This document shows positions 6,077 to 13,077 of a stretch of DNA of 44,134 nucleotides, piece after piece. Every line of letters starts with the position of its first letter. Within the stretch, counting starts at the first letter, position 1. The DNA is from a virus: positions 1 to 44,134 of IMG/VR virus record IMGVR_UViG_3300047181_000115, one strand, 5' to 3'. A program made the translations under genes and the position numbers. The notes under the pieces were generated by a model. It did no database searches. It saw nothing but the letters and a program-made list of their open reading frames with translations, and was not told the DNA's origin.

Positions 6077-7178
6077 CTCCCTCCTTGGTTTTATTCTGAC
6101 TCGGCTTGATCAGATTGAATCCCCCGTGTTTCTCCATAGGGAACTGGAGAGGTTTCCCGCCGAGGACCTGAAGGCGCTTTTATCCGAAGGTCTCCTGCGG
6201 GAGACGTCGAGGGCGACCGAGATCCCTCGTCCCGCACATCTCCCCGCGGGCGGAGATCTTATCGTGCGACAGACGGAAAAGGGCCTATTCGGCGTGGCGG
6301 ATGAGGACGACTACTTTGATCCCATCCCCCTCGTCGAGGATGATGTCCGCCAATACGAGGTAATAATCTCTAAGGTCATCGAGCGCATTCGTCGAGAAAA
6401 CGACCTAGTAGGCGTGCCGGTCGCAAACGGGAGAAAACTATTCCTGGTTGGTGAACGCCTTCTACAGGGCCATGATCGAGCCGATGTTTACCTGTCCCTT
6501 ATCAATGACGATCCGTCTGAATTCTTGTTGATCTGTAAGAAGGTCCAGCCCACAAATCCACGGCCGGTGGTGATGCTCGTCCCGAGGCCGATCCCCTTCT
6601 CCGTGGAAAATGTTCAGCTAATCAGAAGTTGGGGGATATATATCGTTCCTCTAATACCAGATCTGGGCGGCAAGCACTGGGAACTGCCGTGGAGCCAGAT
6701 CTTACGAAAACCCATCGAGGGTGGAATGGCGGAAGTCACGCCTGAAAACATATATTGCCGTGTTATCAGCAAGGATGGAACGCAGTCTCTGGACAAATCC
6801 CGATACCAAGCGCTCTTAAAGACTAGGAACAAATACGACATGTTCATCGACGGGATGACCCGGGAAACAAGTTGTCGAGACGGTAAGGGACACTCGCAGG
6901 CGGCGAAGCTTACACCCAAGGAACTGGGCATCGTGGTCGATGTCATCATGGCGGGCAAGCCGATGCGACCGTATAACACCAAGACGGGTAATAACTGCTC
7001 AAGCAGCAGCTCCGCCTGCAGATTGTTCGTGGAAGCCCGTAAAAAGGTCGACGTGAAACTCGGGCGCTACAGATATCGTGCCTTTCGTCTTCATAAGGAT
7101 GCCAGCGACTCGAAGCTCAACGCCCACGAGTTCACGCCGCCGGATGGTTTTTTGTACTGCTTGATTCTTCCCGCCTGA
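6069..7178 (+). CDS. Unknown protein B of the lexA operon, possible C-terminal winged helix
   Basis: A 369-residue soluble protein if started at TTG 6069, which overlaps the stop of the preceding gene and has GGGGAG seven bases upstream; ATG 6033 in the same frame would add 12 residues but has no clear ribosome site. The centre holds a hydrophobic alternating segment (FLLICKK...PVVMLVPRPIPFS) followed by VQLIRSWGIYIVPL, resembling the core strands of a Rossmann-like or nuclease-like fold. Residues about 280-355 (LTPKELGIVVDVIMAGKP... then a charged helix and wing-like strands) resemble a winged helix. A five-serine run lies within it. No family was recognised. Translational coupling to protein A suggests that the two act together. 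Confidence 0.68.
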   Translation: MADSLLGFILTRLDQIESPVFLHRELERFPAEDLKALLSEGLLRETSRATEIPRPAHLPAGGDLIVRQTEKGLFGVADEDDYFDPIPLVEDDVRQYEVIISKVIERIRRENDLVGVPVANGRKLFLVGERLLQGHDRADVYLSLINDDPSEFLLICKKVQPTNPRPVVMLVPRPIPFSVENVQLIRSWGIYIVPLIPDLGGKHWELPWSQILRKPIEGGMAEVTPENIYCRVISKDGTQSLDKSRYQALLKTRNKYDMFIDGMTRETSCRDGKGHSQAAKLTPKELGIVVDVIMAGKPMRPYNTKTGNNCSSSSSACRLFVEARKKVDVKLGRYRYRAFRLHKDASDSKLNAHEFTPPDGFLYCLILPA

Positions 7179-7314
7179 CGGGGTCTTTCCTACTTCTTCC
7201 GCTTCGCTCCCTTCTCGCTCGCATCTCGCTCCGTCTTCGCACCCGATCCGGATGATGGAAATCATGGCGGCCTGAAAAGGTCTTCTGATTTTCTCGCGGA
7301 AAGGAGATGACGGC

Positions 7315-7518
7315 ATGGCGAAAGAATGGCGCTGTAAAAAGTGCGACACCCTTCTTGGCGTCGAAATCGGCGCGCGTTTGCACCTGCGCTACAAGCAGGT
7401 GCAATACGTCGTGGATGGAGGCGACTACAACGTGATCGCTGTCTGTCGGAACTGCTTCTCGGTGAACGATCGAAAAGGTGAGGAGGAACCGCCCCCATCC
7501 GTAGCTGCGAACGGGTAG
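7315..7518 (+). CDS. Com-like zinc-ribbon protein
   Basis: A 67-residue protein beginning MAKEWRCKKCDTLLG, with a second Cys pair, CRNC, about 33 residues later. The spacing and the opening WRCKKC..LLG match the Com family, named after the phage Mu protein that binds the mom mRNA beside its start codon and opens an inhibitory hairpin. Four cysteines would bind one zinc. GGAG lies upstream of ATG 7315. The next gene has a stable hairpin directly in front of its ATG, which echoes the com-mom arrangement. Confidence 0.72.
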   Translation: MAKEWRCKKCDTLLGVEIGARLHLRYKQVQYVVDGGDYNVIAVCRNCFSVNDRKGEEEPPPSVAANG

Positions 7519-7579
7519 CAACCCAATTCGAAACAACCTCGAGGTGCTTGACGCCCTGATTGGCCCATAAGAGGCGCCA

Positions 7580-7606
7580 GACGCCCGGCCGGAAAGGCCA
7601 GGCGTC
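7580..7606 (+). promoter_or_regulatory. Stable RNA hairpin abutting the start codon at 7607
   Basis: GACGCC (7580-7585) pairs with GGCGTC (7601-7606), and GGCC (7587-7590) with GGCC (7596-7599), around the loop GGAAA, with a single C-A mismatch. The last paired base touches ATG 7607, and no Shine-Dalgarno sequence is exposed. Such a hairpin would block ribosome loading unless it is opened, or it might act as a weak terminator. Confidence 0.6.
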
Positions 7607-8395
7607 ATGGTTTGCCCCTCTAGGAGGGAAGACCGCGAACGATTTGAGCAGGAAATCCATTCCAGTGAGTACAAGAAGCTGTTGCGGGCTCTTCAGCGCG
7701 AAAGTCCGTTTTTCCGCCGGTTTGTTACGTGGAAGGATGTCGTCGCGTTTATGTGGGCAGGACCGTCAACTGACCCTAAGAAGGATGAAATCCTCCGTTC
7801 CATTTTCAATGCATACACAAAGGACCAGGATGCGCGCTGGCACATGATCATCTTGGTAATGTTCCTGCCTGGCTTGGAAAATCTCCACGGACAGAAGCAT
7901 CGCTGGGACCCCGATCCGGAGGAACTCTGGTCCAACATTCTATGGACCGCCCTCGAGGTTCTTTCCCGGATCGATATCAATCGCCGTCCAGACAGACTGG
8001 CCCAGAAAATCTACAACGACACCTTTCACCGCCTATACGAAAGGTATCTCGACATCTGGGAACGCTTGGGCCGCGAGAAGCCCGTTGATTGGGATGAACT
8101 CGTGGCGCTGGCTGACATGAAGGAGGCGAAGGCACATGCCGGCAAATTCGACTGCATCAACTTTTTCACTCATGGATTTCGGGAGGAGAAGGAAAACGAG
8201 GTCCGGCAGCTACACGGGCATATGGAGGCAGGTCGGATAACCGAGGCCGACTTTCTGCTGCTTGTTGGCACGAAGGTTTATGGAAATTCCATCGCCGAAT
8301 ACGCCCAAAAGGTGGGGCTTTCCTACCAAGCCGCCAAGAAACGCCGGCAGCGAGCCGAGGCCGTTATCTACTCGTTTTCAGAGAAGAAACGTTGA
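7607..8395 (+). CDS. Unknown protein with C-terminal sigma-region-4-like HTH
   Basis: A 262-residue protein. The first 130 residues are helical and Trp-rich (WKDVVAFMW, then ELWSNILWTALEVL). The last 35 contain a helix-turn-helix, SIAEYAQKVGLSYQAAKKRRQRA, like the DNA-binding region 4 of sigma factors. It is therefore probably a transcription regulator or sigma-like factor that turns on later genes; this is inference from the HTH. The N-terminal region does not show the usual sigma region 2 motifs. The start at 7607 lacks a Shine-Dalgarno sequence and sits against a hairpin; no better in-frame start is visible within the next 20 codons. Confidence 0.62.
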   Translation: MVCPSRREDRERFEQEIHSSEYKKLLRALQRESPFFRRFVTWKDVVAFMWAGPSTDPKKDEILRSIFNAYTKDQDARWHMIILVMFLPGLENLHGQKHRWDPDPEELWSNILWTALEVLSRIDINRRPDRLAQKIYNDTFHRLYERYLDIWERLGREKPVDWDELVALADMKEAKAHAGKFDCINFFTHGFREEKENEVRQLHGHMEAGRITEADFLLLVGTKVYGNSIAEYAQKVGLSYQAAKKRRQRAEAVIYSFSEKKR

Positions 8396-8487
8396 CCCCC
8401 AAGGCAGTGTGTCCCCATCAATGGCCTCCCTACCCCTTTTCACTTTTAGAGGGGACTGAAAAGACGAACGAGGGAGGTGAGGGACCC

Positions 8488-8754
8488 ATGATCACGAAAG
8501 CGGAAGCGAAAGAACTGATCAACGACCTGTTCGAGGAGGAGGCCCTTCTCATCGGGGGGTTGGCGGCCGTCCACAAAATGGAGGACGACCTTGTCTGGCG
8601 GCTCGTCCGGAACCTCGATGTGATTCGCCAGAAAGTCCTGCGTCGCCTTGATGACAAGGCCCCGGAGGAGGGGGAGGTGGGACCGCCGAGGAGGCCGAAC
8701 CTCAAACCTCACCCGGCGATCGAGGATTTTCTCCTGTCGTTGAGGAGGGGGTAG
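8488..8754 (+). CDS. Small acidic helical protein, unknown
   Basis: An 88-residue protein. ATG 8488 has GGGAGGTGAGGG upstream. The first 60 residues form amphipathic helices rich in Glu, Leu and Lys (AEAKELINDLFEEEALL); the end is Pro-rich and basic (PPRRPNLKPHP), followed by a short helix. No family was recognised. It opens the early rightward block leading to the recombination genes, three bases upstream of the next small gene. Confidence 0.6.
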   Translation: MITKAEAKELINDLFEEEALLIGGLAAVHKMEDDLVWRLVRNLDVIRQKVLRRLDDKAPEEGEVGPPRRPNLKPHPAIEDFLLSLRRG

Positions 8755-8757
8755 CCG

Positions 8758-8928
8758 ATGGCGGAGATGGGGTCCATCGAGTTGAAGCGCCACTACCGCG
8801 AGCTTTCCCCGAAGGAAATCGACGAATTGGTCTCTGCCGTGGCGGACCTGATCGTGGACTTTCTCAAGAAAAGGTGTGATCCCGTGCAATCGGACAAACC
8901 CAAGCCGGAGCAGGAGGTCCTGGCATGA
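8758..8928 (+). CDS. 56-residue unknown protein
   Basis: A short gene between the previous small gene (three bases away) and the RecE-like nuclease gene, whose ATG overlaps its stop (ATGA at 8925-8928). The protein reads MAEMGSIELKRHYRELSPKE and then IDELVSAVADLIVDFLKKRC, two predicted helices with a polar Pro/Glu-rich tail. Ribosome site: GAGGAGGGG upstream. The tight packing on both sides is the main evidence that it is real. Confidence 0.6.
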   Translation: MAEMGSIELKRHYRELSPKEIDELVSAVADLIVDFLKKRCDPVQSDKPKPEQEVLA

Positions 8929-9773
8929 CCCTACCAACCGTATTTAAGAGACGCCGCAGCGACTCCGAGGCCCTCGTGGACGACCTGTCGTTTCTGATCC
9001 AAGAACCGGCTGATGTCTACCACGCCCAAAGGACCAGGTACCTGTCCAGCCACCAATTGGCGGAGTTCCGCCGCAACCCGCTGTTGTTCCACAAGAAGGA
9101 GCAGGAACTGGTGACGGACGAGGACCGGCCTGCGTTTCTCCTCGGCCGGGCCGCGCACACGCGCACCCTCGAGGGGCGGGAAGCCTACGAGCGTGAGTAC
9201 GCCTTCGGAGGGCCCGTCAATCCGAAGACCGGCGAGCCCTTCGGCAGCCGCACGAAGGCCTTCCTGGAGTGGGCCGACGCTCAAGGCAAACCGGTCTTAA
9301 CCGATGATCAGGTGGCGCTAATCGAGAACTTAAACACTGCCGTCCACGCCCACGAGCACGCCGCGGCGCTCCTGGCCGACGGTGTCGCCGAAGGGGTAAT
9401 CCGCACGGACTATTGCGGGGTGCCGTGTCAGGCGAGGTTCGACTGGCTGAACCCACTGCGCGGGATCGTCGACCTCAAGACCTGCGACAGCATCGACTAT
9501 CTCCAACTCGACGCACGCTCCTACGGATATGCACATCAGATGGCGTTCTACCGGTCTCTTCTGACCTGCGTCTCCGAAACGGTCGTGCCCGCCTACCTCA
9601 TCGCCGTTGAAAAACGCGAGCCATTCCGGTGCGGCGTCTGGCGGATGGGAGAGGACGTCCTCGGGATCGCGCAGAAGGAGAACGAGGAGGGGATTGCCCG
9701 CCTCAAGGAGTGTCGGGCGAACGACCGGTGGCTGACTGGATACGAGGACATACGTGTCTTCGACTGGATCTAA
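8925..9773 (+). CDS. RecE-like PD-(D/E)XK exonuclease
   Basis: A 282-residue protein of the phage exonuclease VIII-type (PDDEXK_1/DUF3799) family. Seen in order: LGRAAHTRTLEG (the early His motif), a basic central part, RFDWLN followed by GIVDLKT (the Asp and Asp-x-Lys of the nuclease centre), and QMAFYR with the conserved Gln and Tyr. Such enzymes resect DNA ends 5' to 3' so that a partner can anneal single strands. The next genes, a RecA-like ATPase and a DUF669 protein, are usual partners in phage recombination blocks. Its start overlaps the stop of the preceding small gene. Confidence 0.86.
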   Translation: MTLPTVFKRRRSDSEALVDDLSFLIQEPADVYHAQRTRYLSSHQLAEFRRNPLLFHKKEQELVTDEDRPAFLLGRAAHTRTLEGREAYEREYAFGGPVNPKTGEPFGSRTKAFLEWADAQGKPVLTDDQVALIENLNTAVHAHEHAAALLADGVAEGVIRTDYCGVPCQARFDWLNPLRGIVDLKTCDSIDYLQLDARSYGYAHQMAFYRSLLTCVSETVVPAYLIAVEKREPFRCGVWRMGEDVLGIAQKENEEGIARLKECRANDRWLTGYEDIRVFDWI

Positions 9774-9803
9774 CCCACTTTTCAGAAGAAGGAGGTGTGT
9801 CAG

Positions 9804-10550
9804 ATGACGTTGCTGGAACAGGTTATGAGCGGGAAAACCCCCGCGCCGAGACGGGTAATGCTCTACGGGGTGCAGGGTGTGGGGAAAAGCACGTGGGCCG
9901 CGTGTGCCCCCAAGCCGATCTTTCTCCAGACGGAGGACGGGCTGGGGGAAATCGACTGCGACAAGCTCCCCCTTTCCACGACGTATGACGGGTCGATGAA
10001 GGCCTTGTCGGCGCTCTACACCGAACCGCACTCCTACCAGACGGTCGTGGTGGATTCCCTCGACTGGCTGGAGCGCCTGATCTGGGTGGAGGTCTGTCGG
10101 AAGCGGAACGTCGAGAGCATCGAGGACATCGGCTACGCGAAGGGTTACATCTTCGCCCTCACGCAATGGCGCGAGTTCCTCGAAGGACTGACCGCACTGC
10201 GTAACGACAAGGGGATGGCGGTCGTATTGATCGCCCACGCGAAGATCGAGCGGTTTGAAAACCCCGAGACAGAGTCGTACGACCGGTTCGTGCCGCGCCT
10301 GCACAAGCTCGCTGCAGCGGTGGTGCAGGAATGGTGCGACGAGGTCTTCTTCGCCAGTTACAAGGTCTACACCAAGCAGACGGAAGAGGGATTCAACCGC
10401 AAGCGCGCCCAGGGTATCGGCACCGGCGAACGGATCATCCGCACGCAGGAGCGCCCTGCCCACGTGGCGAAGAATCGCCTGAACCTCCCCGAAGAACTGC
10501 AACTCGACTGGAACGCCTACGCCCAATATCTGACCCAAGGAGGGAAGTGA
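9804..10550 (+). CDS. RecA-like P-loop ATPase of the phage recombination block
   Basis: A 248-residue protein with Walker A GVQGVGKST (residues 22-30) and Walker B TVVVDSLDWL (about residue 80). It belongs to the AAA_24/Sak4-like group of phage RecA-fold ATPases that assist single-strand annealing. A conserved VVLIAHAKIERFENP strand and the basic segment near residue 200 agree with this group. ATG 9804 was chosen because AAGGAGGTG lies upstream; a GTG nine bases earlier is inside the ribosome site. The stop is two bases before the next ATG. Confidence 0.85.
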   Translation: MTLLEQVMSGKTPAPRRVMLYGVQGVGKSTWAACAPKPIFLQTEDGLGEIDCDKLPLSTTYDGSMKALSALYTEPHSYQTVVVDSLDWLERLIWVEVCRKRNVESIEDIGYAKGYIFALTQWREFLEGLTALRNDKGMAVVLIAHAKIERFENPETESYDRFVPRLHKLAAAVVQEWCDEVFFASYKVYTKQTEEGFNRKRAQGIGTGERIIRTQERPAHVAKNRLNLPEELQLDWNAYAQYLTQGGK

Positions 10551-10552
10551 TC

Positions 10553-11008
10553 ATGGCAAATCTGAACGGTTTCAACGCAGCCAACGTCGACCCCGCAACC
10601 GACTTCGAACCAATCCCGGCGGGGAAATATCTCGCCATCATCTCGAACTCGGAGATGAAGCCGACCAAGAGCGGGAGCGGCACCTATCTGGAGCTGACCT
10701 TCCAGGTGATCGAGGGGCAATACAAGAACCGCCTACTCTGGTCGCGGCTCAACCTGAGCAATCCCAATAATCTGGCGGTGCAAATCGCGCAGGGGGAACT
10801 CTCCGCCATCTGCCGGGCGGTGGGCGTGATGCAACCCAAGGACTCCGTCGAGCTCCACAACATCCCGTTGCAAATCACCGTCAAGGTCAAGAAGCGCGAG
10901 GATTCAGGCGACCTGGTGAACGAGATCAAGGGGTACGCCAAGAAGGAAGCGGCCACGGGTCTGCCCCAGCAGGAGACGTCGAGCACCCCTCCCTGGTCCC
11001 GTAAATGA
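10553..11008 (+). CDS. DUF669 family protein, probable ssDNA-binding recombination accessory
   Basis: A 151-residue protein with the DUF669 pattern: FEPIPAGKYLAIISNSEMKPTKSG, then YLELTFQVIEGQYKNRLLWSRLNLSN, then GYAKKE near the end. Members are small OB-like proteins encoded beside phage Sak4/RecA-like ATPases and are thought to bind single-stranded DNA. AGGAGGG precedes ATG 10553. The end overlaps the rusA start by four bases (ATGA). Confidence 0.82.
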   Translation: MANLNGFNAANVDPATDFEPIPAGKYLAIISNSEMKPTKSGSGTYLELTFQVIEGQYKNRLLWSRLNLSNPNNLAVQIAQGELSAICRAVGVMQPKDSVELHNIPLQITVKVKKREDSGDLVNEIKGYAKKEAATGLPQQETSSTPPWSRK

Positions 11009-11349
11009 TCGAGTTGGAACTGCCTTTCCCTCCGTCGGTAAACCACTACTACCGGCGGGTGGGGCCGAGGACTCTCATCAGCCGCGAGGGGCGCAGGTTT
11101 CGGGAAAAGGTCTGTGCGCTCCTCGCGGGGATGGGGGTCGGGCGTTTAATTGGGCCACTCCAGGTCGAGATCGAGGTCTACCCCCCGGACCGCCGGCGCA
11201 GAGACATCGACAATTTGCAAAAGGGTCTCCTTGACGCGCTCGAGCACGGCGGCGCGTACCGGGACGACAGCCAGATCGTGAAGCTAACAATCGAGAAGCG
11301 CGAGTGTGTCCCCGCTGGCCGAACGATCGTGCGAATTAGGGAGATATGA
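11005..11349 (+). CDS. rusA: RusA-type Holliday junction resolvase
   Basis: A 114-residue protein of the usual RusA length (about 110-120). It starts MIELELPFPPSVNHYYR and has the catalytic acidic cluster RRRRDIDNLQKGLLDAL (about residues 54-70) followed by YRDDSQI. RusA dimers cut four-way junctions symmetrically, resolving recombination and replication intermediates before packaging. It overlaps the preceding gene by four bases and is directly followed by the helicase gene. Confidence 0.93.
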   Translation: MIELELPFPPSVNHYYRRVGPRTLISREGRRFREKVCALLAGMGVGRLIGPLQVEIEVYPPDRRRRDIDNLQKGLLDALEHGGAYRDDSQIVKLTIEKRECVPAGRTIVRIREI

Positions 11350-13077
11350 ATGCTCGAGCTTCGACCCTATCAACACGAGGCGGTGGATGCGATCTACCGC
11401 CACCTGCGGGAGCGAGACGACAACCCGTGCGTCGTCTTGCCCACAGGATCGGGGAAAACGTACGTCATGGCCACGGTTTGCCGGGACGCCGTGGGGCGGT
11501 GGGACGGGCGTGTGCTGATCCTCGCCCACGTAAAGGAGTTGCTCGAGCAAACGAAAGACAAGATCTACCGGGTCGCCCCGGAGATGGGATTAAAGACCGG
11601 CGTCTACTCCGCGGGCTTAAAGAGCCGCGACACCGGGTATCCGATCACGATCGCCGGCATTCAGAGTGTCTACAAGCGCGCCTGCGAATTTGATCCATTC
11701 GACCTTGTCGTCATCGACGAAGGGCACATGATCCCGCCGGATGGTGAGGGGATGTACCGGACCTTTCTGGAAGACGCCCGGAAGGTCAATCCAAACCTGC
11801 GGGTGATCGGGCTCACCGCGACGCCCTTCCGAATGAAGAGCGGGATGATCTGCGCGCCGGGAAACGTCCTGAACCGCGTCTGTTACGAGATCGGTGTGAA
11901 GGAACTGATCGTCCAGGGATATCTGTGCCCGCTCATCACCAAGGCAAGCCGGGAGAAGGTCGACACGTCAGGCCTCCACGTCCGTGCCGGGGAGTTCGTG
12001 GCGGACGAGGTCGAAGACCTGATGAATACCGACGATCGGGTCGAGTCGGCCTGTGGTGAGATCGTCGAGCAGACCGCCAAGCGCCAGTCGGTGCTCATCT
12101 TTGCCTCGGGGGTTCCGCACGGACAGCACATTGCCGAAGTGATGCGGGAGATCTCTGGTGCAGAGGTCGGCGCGGTCTTCGGCGACACGCCCGACTTGGA
12201 TCGCGACCGTGTGCTGTCGGACTTCAAGGCCGGGAAGATCAAGTACCTCGTCAATGTGAACGTGCTGACTACGGGGTTCGACGCCCCCAACATCGACTGC
12301 GTGGCGATGATCCGGCCGACGCTCTCCCCCGGGCTCTATTTTCAAATGGTTGGTCGTGGATTCCGGCTTAACCCCGGGAAGGATAACTGCCTGGTGCTCG
12401 ATTTCGGGGGGAACGTGCTGCGGCACGGGCCGGTGGACGACCTCCGCATCCATGAGCGGGACCAGCGGGGGAGCGGAGAAGCTCCCGCGAAGGAGTGCCC
12501 GGAGTGCCGAAGTTTGATCGCGGCGGGATATTCGGTGTGCCCTGACTGCGGGTACGAGTTCCCCCAAAAGGAAAGACGCAATCACGACGCGACTGCATCG
12601 TCAGAGGGGATTCTCTCCGGTCAGGTGATGACTACCGAATACCCGGTGCAGGAGGTCCGATACTCCGTTCACCACAAGCGGGGAGCGCCGGAGAACTCGC
12701 CGAGGACGATGCGGGTGGAGTATCGGCTGGGCTTCAAACAGTACCAATCGGAGTGGATCTGCTTCGAGCATACGGGATGGGCGAGGAAGAGGGCGGAAAG
12801 CTGGTGGCGCAAGCGTTCCCATGCTCTCGTCCCAGAGTCGATTGAGGAGGCAGTGGGGCTTGCCGAGGCCGGGGCGCTTTGTCCAACAAAATCGATCACA
12901 GTCCGCAGCGTCACCGGCGAGGAGCACGCCAGCATCATCGGATACGAGTTGGGGGAGAAGCCCCCCTGGCGCGAGCCGGGCTGGGATGAGGACGAATCGG
13001 GTCAGCTCGAACCGAACCATGCCCATGCAGGCCCCGTAGCCGCTGTGGCGGCAGGAAGTGAGGACATCCCCTATTGA
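11350..13077 (+). CDS. SF2 DEAD/DEAH-type helicase with zinc-ribbon
   Basis: A 575-residue superfamily 2 helicase of the type III restriction/UvrB-like group. Motif I is LPTGSGKT (residues 30-37), motif II VVIDEGH, motif III GLTATPFRM, and motif VI QMVGRGFR, followed near residues 380-400 by CPEC...CPDC, a zinc-ribbon. A further 150 residues without recognised motifs contain WRKRSHALVPES. Phage homologues lie in recombination/replication blocks and probably unwind or remodel DNA at forks or junctions. ATG 11350 directly follows the rusA stop, and the end overlaps the primase start (TGATG). Confidence 0.88.
   Translation: MLELRPYQHEAVDAIYRHLRERDDNPCVVLPTGSGKTYVMATVCRDAVGRWDGRVLILAHVKELLEQTKDKIYRVAPEMGLKTGVYSAGLKSRDTGYPITIAGIQSVYKRACEFDPFDLVVIDEGHMIPPDGEGMYRTFLEDARKVNPNLRVIGLTATPFRMKSGMICAPGNVLNRVCYEIGVKELIVQGYLCPLITKASREKVDTSGLHVRAGEFVADEVEDLMNTDDRVESACGEIVEQTAKRQSVLIFASGVPHGQHIAEVMREISGAEVGAVFGDTPDLDRDRVLSDFKAGKIKYLVNVNVLTTGFDAPNIDCVAMIRPTLSPGLYFQMVGRGFRLNPGKDNCLVLDFGGNVLRHGPVDDLRIHERDQRGSGEAPAKECPECRSLIAAGYSVCPDCGYEFPQKERRNHDATASSEGILSGQVMTTEYPVQEVRYSVHHKRGAPENSPRTMRVEYRLGFKQYQSEWICFEHTGWARKRAESWWRKRSHALVPESIEEAVGLAEAGALCPTKSITVRSVTGEEHASIIGYELGEKPPWREPGWDEDESGQLEPNHAHAGPVAAVAAGSEDIPY

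Noticed and set aside
9330-10538. 402-codon open frame on the minus strand
   Set aside because: It lies antisense to the RecE-like and RecA-like genes, whose products are clearly recognised; it is a by-product of GC-rich codon use.
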